The notes under the pieces: generated by a model | What the model was told of the DNA's origin: nothing | Database searches by the model: none | The model's input: only the letters and a program-made list of their open reading frames with translations | Made by a program: the position numbers and the translations under genes | Origin: Tricholoma matsutake | Taxonomy: Eukaryota; Basidiomycota; Agaricomycetes; Agaricales; Tricholomataceae | Direction of reading: 5' to 3' | Length of the DNA stretch: 64,000 nucleotides | Assembly (NCBI GenBank): GCA_026075535.2 | Contig: AP026540.1 | Span: 4,216,001-4,280,000, forward strand | Shown: piece by piece, positions 35,416-47,800 of the stretch | How positions within the stretch are numbered: position 1 is the stretch's first letter | Layout of the letters: each line of letters starts with the position of its first letter

Positions 35416-36053
35416 TGTTAAGGGTGAAGCCTCAACCACTCGATCTAGTCAATGTCATTCGACGAGGTGCTTCCTCGACGAGTCGTTCAGCACTAGTCTT
35501 ACTCAGAGCATCCAACATAAGATAGGTAGTGCACTCTAGCAGGGCTTCTGCATAGAGTCGTTCAGGTTCACGCACTAAGGGGCTTCCTTAGTGGTTTCGA
35601 GTAAGTTCGTGAGTTGCAAGTTAAGGCTGTTAATTGCCTAGATCTAAACTAAGGACATCCCTACTACAAGTTGCAGTACTTATACTAGAAGGGAGGTCCT
35701 TATCGTCCAATCGGAAAGGTAGATGCATATCAAGTAATAATAGAAACAATAGGCCTCATGCCTAGCATGAGGTGTCCGATGTCATGGATCCAATGTCAAG
35801 GATCCGACGTCATGGACCTCATGTCAGGGGGCTGTTGTATCACAGCATGTGTGGGAGTGGGTTCGCATGCATGGAGTCACCATGCGTCGAGGGTGCCTTC
35901 CACGGGAAGGGGATTGAATGCATGCAGTCAGCATGCATCATGTGTGTGTCTGATGTCAAGGACATGCCCTAGGCATGAATCAAGGGGTGCCTCCTGTCTG
36001 GAGGGGATCATCAGGTGCGTTGGGTTCCATGAGTTACAAGGAAAATTGTAACA
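35416..36053 (-). repeat. 5' LTR of chromovirus C (638 bp)
   Basis: Same ends as the left LTR and flanked by the CCCAC duplication. It is 121 bp shorter because it has fewer copies of the internal AGCATGAGG/CCGATGTCA block. Differences between the two LTRs that I can see are mainly transitions (CG versus TG or CA), for example near the CTAGTCGATG/CTAGTCAATG site. Confidence 0.93.
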
Positions 36054-36218
36054 CCCACCCTCGCTACAAATGCAAGATGGTGGGACCATTTTCTTTTCTT
36101 TTTTGCTTGCTAAATGACCTCTCACCACTGCAAGCACATGCTCACAGGGTGTATTGTAATTAGCTTTATTTAATATACAGTAACTTTTAATTAATTAAGT
36201 ACAAAAAATGGCTGGAAA

Positions 36219-36499
36219 TGTTGAATTTAATAAATCACACCTGTGGGCCACCTACATAGGCATGTGACCTGCTCCATATGGAACAAACATAGCCATACAT
36301 ATGTACATACATGCTACAATATGCATATGACTATCATTCCATGTGGTGATTTGCGCCTCATGGCTGAGTTGCTCATCCCTCTGAGCATGTGACCAGTAGA
36401 CTCTAGGTGTATATATAAACCTGCTGTATTTCATCCTGGCAATGCAGAGAGTTCTACACCTCTAACCCTAGTTACTAGCAGCACTAACCCAACCCAACA
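36219..36499 (+). repeat. 5' LTR of copia-2 (281 bp)
   Basis: TGTTGAATTTAA...CTAACCCAACCCAACA. It contains GTATATATAAACCTGC (about 36408), a good TATA box about 30 bp before a likely transcription start. A GGTAAGT site follows directly at 36500, so the leader (36500-36758) may be spliced; the leader has no gene. Confidence 0.85.
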
Positions 36500-36758
36500 G
36501 GTAAGTAGTAAGTTAAGCATCTGAGCCTTTATTGGCTCTAGCTCACACATTGTATGCAGGTGCTACTGCCTATGTGCTCCATGCTCAAGTTGCTCCATCG
36601 CTATAAGCCACGGATGGTCGATGCCCCCTTGGGCCATCAACCAGTGTGCTAGTAACCAAAAGTACTCTGAAGGAGTGTTATTCTTACATTCTGATGTCAT
36701 CATGACCGATCTCAGACTAAGATACTGTTTTTGAGCTTTTATTAGCTCAAATCTTATA

Positions 36759-39700
36759 ATGTCATCTTCACTTGAGAAGCTCATGTCCCTCTTTGACAGG
36801 TCTGGCTATATGGCCTGGGCTGAGTCAGTGAAGGCATGGCTCATGTCACAGGGACTTTGGCAGGTACATCAGGAGCTGAACAAGCTCTGCCAAACACGGA
36901 TGTTTCTGCACTTAAAGCATGGAATAAGGAGAATGACTAGGCATTCAGAGCAATGTCACTCCACCTGGCCCCATCCATGGGAAGTAGATCTACAGGATCT
37001 ACAGGTGGCTTGGCTAGTGCCTTGTGGCAGGCACTCAGGGCCAATTTCGGCCAAGAGGGCCCCTCTCAGATCTATGCAGACTTTAAATCTGCTATCTCGA
37101 TCAGGGTCCCGGTGGGAAATCCTCTACCAGAAATGACCCAAATCTCTGAGAGGTACCAGCTTCCAGCTGCTGGTGTTCAAGTACCTGGAATCATCCAGGC
37201 CCTTCTGCTCCTTTTGGCATTGCCGAAGGAGTATGATTCTTTAGCTTCCACCATCCTTTCTACTACCGCAACCAGCGCCCTCACATATAACTTAGTAAGG
37301 GATGCAGTAACAGCAGAAGCAGCACATAGATCCACCTTTGGCAGATCCAGTGAGACCGCAAATAAGCTGTCTGTGGTTAAAAGAAAGGAGAATAACCCTA
37401 AGTGGAAAGGGAAGCAGCCGTCTGAGCCCTCAGGCTCTGGCCAGAAGTCATTTGAGCCTTTGGGCTCCAACTCAAAGAAGAAGAAGAGGTCTGGAGGAAA
37501 AGCCACCAGGGAAAGGTGCCAGAAGGTGCATAGCCACCTTGCCTCAACTGCAAGGGTCGAGCCCTTCTTGATCCCATCTGCCCCTGCCCCTGTGGCAGGA
37601 CCATCTAGTGCCTACACAACCATTAGTAGTTGTGGCACTGTTTTGTATAGTTCTGCAATAGCAGGACCCTCTACTCTCCCTGCTCTGACAGTACCCACGC
37701 CACAAGGGCATGTGGAAATGTCAAAGCTGCATGTCACAAGTACCTTCTCTCCCGGCCCCTCTGTCTATGAAGACTATCAGGAGGCCTGGGATCTTCTGAC
37801 AGATATTGAAGTGCCAAAAATGGCAAATAATCTTCAAATCATTGAAGATCAGATGAGTAAGTGGGAAGATAAGTGTCGATGGGTGGAACCTGAGCCAGTT
37901 GCTCAAATTGAGGAGGTTCCAGAAATGGAACCTGAGCCTGGGCTCCAAAACAATGGCTCCAGATGATGAGATCTGGAAGGCAGTTGATCAAATGCTCATC
38001 AATGAGCCTATAGCCCCCTTTACTGGGGATTATAATGAAATGTCAGTCCTCTTCCCTGACAACCACATCATTACTAACATCCCATCAACAGGGATGCTCT
38101 CTTTGGTAGTTTCCCATAGAGTAGAACATCCAATAGATTTTTTAATAAATTTAACTGTCGCATTCGATGCTAAGTTGCTTATGCAACCTTGTGTGATGTG
38201 TGCCTCAGGAAGTTGTAAGAAAGGCGCCACATGGATCTTAGATTTAGGTGCCTCAATGCACTTCACTGGTGAAATGAAGGACTTCACCTCCTATGAGGAA
38301 CTTGAGAAAAGTGACTGCCTGTGGGTAAATACTGCAACCAGCATCACAATGATCAAGGGAAAGGGCACTGTCTTAATCAGACACCAGGTAAAAGTTAATG
38401 GGAAGACAGAGTCATGTGAAAGCCACTTATACCCCGTCTTTTACATCCCAGCATTAACTGGTCGATTAATGTCAATGGGAGTGTTCTTACAGAATGGAGA
38501 TAAAGTCAAGGGATCCTCTGACAATATCTCATTCTTCAACAAAAAGGGTAAACCTGTACTTAGAACTGTCCCTATGTTTGTAGGCAACACAATATATGTG
38601 GCTAACACCCATATTCTAAGTACTAAGAGATTAAATGTTGCAACTATTTATGTTGCTGACTATAATACTTGGCATCAGTGCCTGGGACATCCAAGTGAGC
38701 AAGCCATGAGACAGATGCCAAAGCACACCATGAAATTTCCCAAGGACTTAATAATTCCTAGGGACAGGCATATTTTCCCAGGGTGCACCAAAGGGAAAAT
38801 GACATCAAAGTCTTTCCCTGAATTGGAATCTCAGGCCTCGGAGCCTTTTGAGTTAATTGACTCCAATCTAAAAGAATTACCTACTCTTAGTTATCACAAA
38901 TACAAATATTACATTGTGTTTGTTGATGATCAAACTTCACATATTTGGAGTCAATGCCTGAAAAAGAAGTCTGACAGTGCTGAGTGAATGAGACAGTTTG
39001 AGGCCATGGCCAGAATGCAATACAACACAAAAATAAAGTGTTGGTGTTTCGATCCTGGGGGGGAATTCTGTGATCGTGAACTCATTATGCAGCTCAAAGA
39101 TCTGGGCATCAAAATTGAGATGTCTGCACCCCACATCCACCAACAAAATGGTCACATGGAACGTGCTATAAGGACCTTAATGGAAAAAGTGCAAACATTG
39201 CACTTTACTGCCTGCCTACCACAATCATGGTGGGAATTTTGTGTAGAGTATGCAAACCATTTCTACAACCAAACACCAATAAAGAGCTTTAATTGGTGCA
39301 CACCAAATGAAGATCTAGATGGTGAAAAACCAGATCTATCAAATCTAAAAGTGTTCAGATGCGGTGCTTACATCTACCTGCTCAAAGAGAAATGTCAAAA
39401 TAAGCTAGCCCCTCGATTGGAGCTAATGACATATATTAGCCTGGCAGACAGCATCAAGGCATATCGCTTCATGCGCCCAAGCAGCTCAATCTTTGTGGGT
39501 GCCACGGCACTCTTTGATGAAGCATCATTCCCACACTGTCGAGGAGCAACAGCTTCTGCCAATACTGATCTCAGAGATAACCCTCCAGATCCCAGAGATC
39601 TCACCCACTCTGGGGGACAAGGGGGTGGTGGCGCACCTTCACCACTGGCAACACTGCCACAGGCACCTAATGTGCCTCCATCCCCACCACCTTCTTTATC

Positions 39701-40629
39701 AGGGTCTGATTCAGACCCTGAAATCCCAAAGGTACCAATATTTGGAGGCTATGGCAATCCTGTGCCTGGCCCTGATCTGTTTGCTCCAGCAGGAGCACCA
39801 GTCCCTGCATCTCCACCACCACCAGCACCTCCTGTTGTTGAGCCTCCTGTGGCTCCAAGGAGATTGCACAGGCAGAGATGTGTTCCAACCCATCCCAGCA
39901 ATGTCTATGGTGAAAACTGTGACCCCATTCAAATTGAACAAGACGTAGCCAGGGAGTGTCAGTAGTGGGAAGCTCAAGAGGAAGTTCCGAGTCACCCTCA
40001 GAACACCCCAACAAACTTCAAGGAACAGCCAGTTGCTGGGCCATCCCAACCACCACAGACAAGTAGAGCTCTTCTCCCTAGTGATCAAGGGATCCCATTG
40101 GAAGGGAATGACATAAACCCACAGCAGTGGTTTCAGGGGCCAGGAGGTCAGCCAGGACGCTATGTCCCAATGACTCCACATGGCACTGACCCATACACAC
40201 ATGGGTGAATTATCATTGAAGGTGGTGTGGATCTGATGTGCTTTCTGCTAAACAAAGCAGTTGCTCCATCTACAGCATCAGAACCAGTCCCAATCCAGTA
40301 TTGCGACATAGTGTGCCTACCAGCACATGCTAAAACAGAGTGGAAGGAAGCATGCCTAGAGGAATTAGAGGCTCTTCAAAAGAGGCATGTCTATGATATT
40401 GTAGATCTCCCACATGGCCAAAAGGCCATTAAAAATAGATGGGTTTTCTCTGTAAAATCTGACAGACAAAAATGGGCCAGACTTGTGGCCAAAGGCTTCT
40501 TGCAAGTCGAAGGCATTGACTTCGATGAGATTCTCTCACCTGTTGTCCACTACAAGATGGTATGCCTCATGTTTGCCTTAAGTTCCTTAGAAGGCATGTA
40601 CATGACTGGACTCAATGTAAAAACCACGT
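36759..40629 (+). pseudogene. copia-2 gag, protease, integrase and first part of RT
   Basis: Gag starts MSSSLEKLMSLFDRSG and shifts frame near 36880 into SLHLAPSMG and the capsid part (QISERYQLPAAGVQV); a lysine-rich stretch (GSNSKKKKRSGG) replaces a clear zinc knuckle. Protease: TWILDLGASMHF, with Leu where Ser is usual in DSG. GAG-pre-integrase: HQCLGHPSEQ and CTKGKM. Integrase: YYIVFVDDQTSHIW, then TGA, CFDPGGEF (second Asp), QQNGHMERAIRTL (Glu). A Pro-rich linker follows (39600-39860). RT starts before 40300 (EWKEACLEELEALQ; NRWVFSVKSD; LVAKGFLQVEGIDF). Stops at 38986, 39965 and 40207 (two TGA, one TAG). RT is cut at 40629 by the solo LTR. Confidence 0.88.
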
Positions 40630-41763
40630 TGATAGGTTGTCTCCTCGGCTCAAAGGCCGATTCACCATTTCGACCACATTCTAATCACATCGGATAACTC
40701 GCACAAGGTCCCAGAAGCAGCGCGACCACTCCCAACTGCAATATTGTATCAAACGTGATCAAACATCATCGAGCATTGTATCAAACGCGATCAAACATCG
40801 TTGAGCATCGTATCAAACGTGATCAAGCATTGTATCAAACGCGATCAAACATCATCAAGCATCGCCGAGCGTCATCAATTGATATCGAGAGACTGTGAGC
40901 AACATCGGGCACCGCATTTGTTATCTATATGGTGGAATACCATGCACCAGGAAGTATTCCAACTCGTGCTCAAACCTGCTGATAGTAGGTCAGCCTCATT
41001 CCAAGTCCCTATCGTGCACAGAACCTGCTGGACGCATTATTGCGAGACTTAGCACAGTTTATACACAAAGGACAGTCCCCTTTTAGTTCTATACCCTTTA
41101 TTACTCTTTCATCATATGATATATATCTTTCTTGTTTGGATTCCAGTCTCCTTTTTGGCCTTGTGCCTGAACTCATATCTTTTGCCTCATGTTCTACACA
41201 TGTTTCTCATTCCATTTTAGGAAGTTTCTTTAAAACAGATAAAACTCTGTAGTATCTACTTGGAAAGAAAAGGAAATCGTCTTCACCTATTGTCTCATAT
41301 ACAGTTCTAAGCATCTGATCAACTTTCTAAAACAATCTAAGTCTCTACGGGTTTTCTCGATCGACGAGAAACCTCTGCGATCATCGCATCCTCAATCCTC
41401 CTTCGATCCTCTTGTCGCTAGCACTAGTAACCACTTCAACATTTCATAGCCATTTGCTATACCCTTCATATACTATCAACCTATCGAAAGGTCCTTGGAA
41501 TTCACACGTCGACCATTGACGATAGAACTTGTTTGCCGTCAATCTCATCGATCGTCCTCGATATCGATCGATACCCCATCGGACTGTGCCAAATACCTTC
41601 GTCTCCTATAGCACTACCTTCACGACTAGTACAAACTAGTTATCTTCCCATAGGTTTGACCATGAACATTCGGAACGTCTCGCTCCCTTCCTCTGACTCA
41701 TCGCAAATATCATTGATTGCCTCATCGGCTGTTTTGGTGGTTTTCCCGGGTTGAGTATCATCA
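40630..41763 (+). repeat. Solo LTR of Gypsy family A inside copia-2 RT
   Basis: Full-length LTR (TGATAGGTTGTC...GAGTATCATCA) with no internal region. It is flanked by ACGT (40626-40629) and ATGT (41764-41767), a 4-bp duplication with one C-to-T change in a CpG. Made by recombination between the two LTRs of a former full element. The tandem TCAAACGYGATCAAGCATYG-like repeats at 40750-40880 are more numerous here than in the other LTRs. Confidence 0.88.
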
Positions 41764-41840
41764 ATGTTCCTGTATGGCAAACTAGATGAGGAGATTTACA
41801 TGCAACAACCAGAAGGCTTTGCCATTCTGAGAAAGAGCGC
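41764..41840 (+). pseudogene. copia-2 RT, 77-bp piece between two insertions
   Basis: Reads FLYGKLDEEIYMQQPEGFAI, the RT segment that follows VKTT at 40626. Ends with GCGC, the target duplication of A2 (41837-41840 and 53498-53501). Confidence 0.9.
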
Positions 41841-43012
41841 TGATGATACTCAACCCAGGAAAACCACCAAAACAGCTGATGCAACTGATGATATTTGCGA
41901 CAAGTCAGAGGAAGGGTGCGAGACGTTCCAAATGTTTGTGGTCCAACCTATGGGAAGATAACTAGTTGGTACTAGTCATGAAGGTAGTGCTATAGGAGAC
42001 GAAGGTGTTTGGTGTGGTCCGATCGAGTATCGATTGATATTGAGGACGATCAACAAGATCGATGGCCAACGATGTTTATCATCGCTGGTTGATGTGTGAA
42101 TTCAGAGGACTTTTCAATAGGTCAATAGTATACAAAGGCTATAGCCAATGGCTATAAAGTGTTGGACTGGTTACTAGTGCTAGTGACAAGAGGATCGAAG
42201 GAAGATCGAGGATGACAATGATCACAGAGGTTTCTTGTCGATCAAGAAAACTTGTAGAGACTTAGATTGTTTTAGAAGATTGATCAGATGCTTAGAACTG
42301 TATATGAGACAATAGGTGAAGACAATTTCTTTTATTTCCAAGTAGATACTACAGAGTTTTATATGTTTTAAAGAAACTTCCTAAAATGGAATGAGAAACA
42401 TGTGTAGAACATGAGGCAAAATATATGAGTTAAGGCACGAGGCCAAAAAGGAGACTGGAATCCAAACAAGAAAGATATATATCATATGATGAAAGAGTAA
42501 TAAAGGGTATAGAACTAAAAAGGGACTGTCCTTTGTGTATAAACCATGCTAAGTCTCACAATAATTTGTCCAGCAGGTTCTGTACACGATAGGGACTTGG
42601 AACGAGGCTGACCTACTATCAGCAGGTTTGAGCATGAGTTGGAATACTTCCTGGCGCATGGTATTCCACTATATAGATAACAAATGCGGCGCCCAAAGTC
42701 ACTCGTAGTCTCTCAATGACGCTCGACGATGGTCGACAATGTTAGATCGCGGTCGTGGCTGTTCAAACATGATTGGGGATGTTCGATGGTCATTTAGGTG
42801 GATCTTAGGGGCTTTCAGGGTAGTCCTAAGGTTGTGCAATGTGGGCTTTTGGTACGATCGATGTCGCTGGTGATGTTTCGACGCGGTCGATATGATATCA
42901 CAATTGATAGACTGGGTCGCACAGCATCTGGGACATCATAGGAGTTAGCCAATGCGATTAGAATGTGGTTAAAGTGGTGAATCGGCCTTTGAGCCAAGGA
43001 GACAACCTATCA
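41841..43012 (-). repeat. 3' LTR of Gypsy A2 (1172 bp)
   Basis: Reverse orientation; begins TGATGATACTC and ends ACAACCTATCA on the plus strand. The polypurine tract lies next to it at 43013-43024 (TCCTCCCCCTTA in plus). Confidence 0.93.
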
Positions 43013-43149
43013 TCCTCCCCCTTACTGAAATTCTGACCATCCCGGTCAGTTGAGCTGAAATAACTGGGTCATGTGACATTGTTGATTGTTGATTTAAGAT
43101 GTGTTGTGGTTCAAACTTCTCTCTTTCCATTCGATCTCTTTCATCAATC

Positions 43150-44505
43150 ATGTCTATCCTTGCAGAGCTTGCCATTCCTATCCTCGACCAAGCAAAATCG
43201 ATGCCCGAGGCTAGCAAAGCTGAAGAACTCAACTTCAAGGTGTGGGGTCATGAGTTTTGTGAGAAATTGGTATGTCTTTCCCCTTCCTTTGTTTATGTGC
43301 TTTCTGATCTCGTTTGATAGGCTGAATATGACAACCTGATCGGGTCATTTGACGAGGCATGCGACGACCATGTGCAGGCAACGTTGGACGAGGTGATCGG
43401 CCTATTCGCACCATTTGCTCATGAGGATTGGGTTTTGTGGGGTGGGAGGTATCTTTTTGAGGAGTATTCAAGGAAAATTGAGGGAGAGAGGCAAAGAGAG
43501 GAGGAGAGAGTCGCTTGGGAGGTGGCCATTGAGGCCAAGGTGAAGAGGATCAAGGAGCAACATGACGCGCTGGTCGAGGCTCATCGTGCATTCTTGGCTG
43601 AAGTCTGGGCCAAGACTGTTTCAAAGGACAAGTTTTGTGATCAGACCGCCGCACTCGAGGTGATGCACCTCTCGATCAATCGAGACGAGGCAGAAGAAGA
43701 AGAAGAACCTCTGGTCGATGACCTACTGGTCATCGAGCAGATCGTCAAGAAGAGGAAGGCCGATGAGATGGACAAAGAGGAGGATGGTGAGGACGAGCTC
43801 GATCAGGAGCCAGTAGTGGCAAAGCAGGTGTGGTTAGAGGAAGGTGAGCTGATCACCTTCCATGGGCCAGTAAGTCCTCATTTTTTTTCAATATCATTCA
43901 GACTAATCAGCCTTTCGATTTTGATTTAGTGTGATCGTTGTGCAGGACTGAGGATGTCTCCAGAATGCATCATTGAGGAGGGCGCACCCAAGTGCAAGAG
44001 ATGCACTCAAGGGCTGCAGGGGTGTTACTGGGAGGGAGTATCAAGGCGAGGACTCCATCGAGGCGAGTCGAGGAAAACGGCGGGCTCTAAACGAGCTACA
44101 AAGATTATTGAGGAGTCGACGGAGGTGTCGACTCCAAGACATAGTAAGTGATTCTTCTCGATAACCAGTATGATTGCTAATCTGTATGATTACTTAGTGG
44201 TATGCATCCGGGCTATCCAGCCCATCCAAAACACAGAGGCCGAGCCCTCAAAAGTCGACAAGTGCCCAAAATGAATGGTGAAGGTGAAGACTAAGTCTGC
44301 TGAGAAGGAGAAGGGGAAGGGAAAGGCGAGAGAATGAGAGGTCAAACCTGAGGTCGCAGGTGCGGTCGAGGAGATGACAGCATCAGATGCAGCACGACTC
44401 TGTCGTCAATATCTCGTGGAAGTCCTGGTGCGGAAAAAGCTAGAGGTGGAGGTTTTGATGGAGGAAATTGAGGTGTCAGAGAGGAAGTGGGAGGAATCCC
44501 AGTAG
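43150..44505 (+). pseudogene. Antisense spliced gene of Gypsy family A, copy A2
   Basis: Four exons: 43150-43269 (MSILAELAIPIL...CEKL), 43321-43869 (AEYDNLIGSF; EDWVLWGGRYLFEEYSRKI; an E/K-rich coiled region; an acidic patch; ending ITFHGP), 43930-44144 (CDRC, ECII, CKRC, GCYWEG Cys cluster), 44198-44505 (VCIRAIQP; lysine-rich; ending WEESQ and TAG). Introns of 51-60 nt have GTATGT/GTAAGT donors and TAG acceptors. Exons 1-3 are open; exon 4 has two TGA codons (after KCPK and after GKARE). Exon and intron positions match copy A1 at 12592-13970. The Cys spacing suggests zinc binding, unlike a standard Zn2Cys6 activator. Because the gene is antisense to genomic RNA, its introns survive retrotransposition. 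Confidence 0.75.
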
Positions 44506-44829
44506 ACAGTTGTTTTATTGTTTTAATTTTATTGTTTTTCTTGTGTCTGAGCGAAATAAGTTTGAAATGCAAAATATCATGTATACTCAAAGCCAGGAAA
44601 TGTAAGATATATGCAAAGAAACATAGGAGAGAAAAAGAAAAGAAAGTAAGATGGACAATTTATCAAAACAAGACATAGGGGAAAGGCTCAGAACTTCTTC
44701 ATAGCCAAAAACCCCGCTGAGCTTGCACAAACACATTTCGAACGATATTGTGACTTGTAATAGTACACTGTTATAAAATTGGGAGTTTGTTTCAATATCG
44801 CAAGTAGAAAAAAAGAAAAGAAAAATGGT

Positions 44830-47800
44830 CTATTTGTCTTCGTCAAGGTCAGGAATACCTTCATCAATGTCTCTGTCAACGTCCGATGTTGTTTGAAGTT
44901 GTTTGAGCTGACAATCGTCAATATCGAAGAAGTTTGGAGGAAGGGGAATTGATTTTTGTGCTAGATAGGGTAGAACTCAGAAAGCAGCTACTGGTCAATG
45001 AAGAACTGAACCATCGAGCTCGCAAAGAATATAAGCGCCACTGTAGTTTCATGCAATGACAATGAGTGGGCCGAGATATTGAGCTTGCATTTTTTGATTA
45101 AGAGCTTTCTTGATCTGTGTGTTTTTCATGAGTACGAGGTCACCTTTTTCGAAATTGTAGTCTCAAATTGTTCACTTGTGAACTTCTTTGAAGCGTTTCG
45201 CAGCTTCTTGTCAAGCAGTGTAGACTCTAGAGTACAGTACTTCAAGATTGGTTGAGCATTTCTGTAGTGCGATAGCACGTCGGGCGATGAGATCGGTGGA
45301 GGAAAGTATTGAGTCGGGTGGCGGCTGTAGGTATGTCACTTCTGAGATGTCGAGAGGGATGAGTGGATGGGAACCTGTGATCGCAAAATAAGGTGAACAG
45401 CCCATTCGTTTTCAAACTGTTACCCGTTCTGCCCAAAAGACTGAGTAGGTCCCCACTGACCATCGAGTTTGATCGCCATTGATGGCCTTGTAAAGTGACT
45501 GTTGTATATCAAAGTGGGCTCGTTCGATGAGGCTGTTGGTGTGAGCATTGTACCCACTTATCCGAATGTGATTGATATGATATCGCTTCGCCAAGTATTC
45601 GAGAGCAGCAAGAAATGCTGGGCTGTTGTCAGTAACAATCTCATAAAGCGAGCCCCATCAACAAATGATTTCTTCAAAGATCCAATCACCGATGGTCTTT
45701 GCTGTTTCATTGCAAAGCATCCTGAACTCTGGCCAGTACGATATCGAACATCAACCTTGTACTATATAGCGATATCCACCAGAAGGTGGCATGTGCATTG
45801 TGTCGATGTAGACTTTTCCGAATAGAGGGGTGGGGGTGGTGATGATTGGTGGAATAAGAAGATTTCGAGTTTGTCACAACTGACAGTAGTGGCATGTTCA
45901 GATGTACCATACAATATCAGCTTTCAGGTTGGGCCACCAGAATTGTAGGGCGATGTGAGACTTCATGGCAAAGATCATTTTGTGGCCGATATGGTTGTGC
46001 GATGACTGGATAATATCGATGCGACGTTCTGGAATCATGATGATCTTGTGTTCTCTGTGACGATCTTTCACCATAGTTTTCCGGAATCTATGAAGAACTC
46101 GGTGCAATATCACATGAAGGTAGCATACTCAGTGTCTGATAGATGTGGGGGTCGCACCATATCATCTAACCATCTATGAACGAGCAGTAATCATTCGTCT
46201 TCTTTCTTTGCTTTGTCAGATCGAGGTGTGTCTTCATACGAAACATCCTCCCCCTTACTGAAATCTGAGGCTTGGGCAAAAGTGGGATAAGTTGCATGAG
46301 AGGGGAAAGGTCAAATCAAGATTGGGTTGATTTGGTGAATGAAACCGTGTAGTTTGTCGATCCAGTCGCCAAATTCTTCTTCTACTTCGACATCATCATC
46401 TTCAGTTTGTTGAGGACATCGCAAAAAACTGTCTGGCCCATGGTGCGTACCTGCAACATGAACTAGTGTGAAGTGGAATGTTAGAATGGAAACAATCCAT
46501 CAGTTGATGCTAGCGCTAGGCATGATATTGGGATTTGAGAGCATGCCTTTGATATACCTCGCATCGACCTCGACAATAAGGTTTTGTACCCCTATTAAAT
46601 ATAAATGAAGTGCACCAAGAGCTCAATATAGACCATAAAGTTCTAGTTTTGGTTGCGAGAACCGGGATTCACAGTTGTTGAGTGTGATCAAGCCGAATTG
46701 ACTGTAGTATCGTTTTCGAGGGTTATCGTGGTCGCATTGTGCTAGGAAATAGCTGATCGCAATGCTCGATGTGTCGACTGCGAGGATGACTGCGGCGTTT
46801 GCAGTATAGTCGATGGCTCGAATCGCTGGTGAGTTTAGGAGCACTTGCTTGAGATCTTCTTGGGCTGCTACCTGAGATGGGCCAAATTTGAAGGGCACAT
46901 CTTTTCGAGTAAGGTTGATTAGTGCAGCTGCTCGATGTGCGAAACTCTGAATGAAAATTCAACAAACTCCAATTGTTCCTAAGAACACCTTAACTTCTGT
47001 GAGCATACGACACGGACCCCACTTCTGAATCTTATCAATACATGTCGGGTCAGCCATTTGGCCTTGAATATTGCATCAATGACCTAAAACGATTATTTCG
47101 GGGACACAAGCAAATAACTTTGGTCCTGAAAATGTCCCACCACAATACTTCATGCGCTGGACGATGTGATTCAGGTTCTCAAAATGCTCCCATATGAATC
47201 ATCGAATGCCTGAGTTGTCGGCGATCATTTCATAAGACCCACTGATCATTTGATATTCCAATTTCGGACCCTTCACTGGTGTGTCATTGATATAAGGGAT
47301 TGTAATATGAGGGACTTTGGGTTGTAGGATGAAAGTGATGTTGTCGTGTAGGATCGGAACTGAGTTCATCCAACCCATCGGTAGGGTGACAATTCAAAGT
47401 GTGCCAAATGGGGTCTGGAAAGTTGTTAGATCTCGAGAAGATTCAGATACAAGTCTTTCGTCAAATGCCACATATAAATCCAACATTCCTCCACAAGCGC
47501 GTCCCCCAAACTGTTCAGCTAAATGCTTGGGGATTGGGACGATGCCTGACTGCTAAATCATAACTTGGTTTAGCAGTTTGAGACTGTGGACTATTCGGAG
47601 CAATTTTGCATCTTTCTTCGCAATGCAAAACCATCGCGATTGGTATGACAAGTTCGATGACTCATAGACTCCTGCTTTGATCTTCTTTTTCAGCATCTCG
47701 CAAATCTGCTCATACAAACCAGGTGGTATGGGGATATTGCGTTTGACCCAAGGAGTGTGAGGGACAACTGAGAACTTGATAGGGGGGAAGAAATCTGGTC

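Larger units (their letters stand above)
27887..36053 (-). mobile_element. Complete chromovirus C (Ty3/Gypsy), 8.2 kb, four reading frames
   Basis: Two LTRs with TGTTAAGG...TTGTAACA ends, a polypurine tract next to the left LTR, and a 5-bp target duplication CCCAC (27882-27886 and 36054-36058). Coding runs on the minus strand in the order gag, pol (protease, RT, RNase H, integrase, chromodomain), ORF3 and ORF4. Gag stop and pol start overlap as ATGA; pol stop and ORF3 start overlap as TGATG. I find no indel in any of the frames; damage is by stop codons, almost all TGA. This is the best-preserved element here. Confidence 0.93.
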
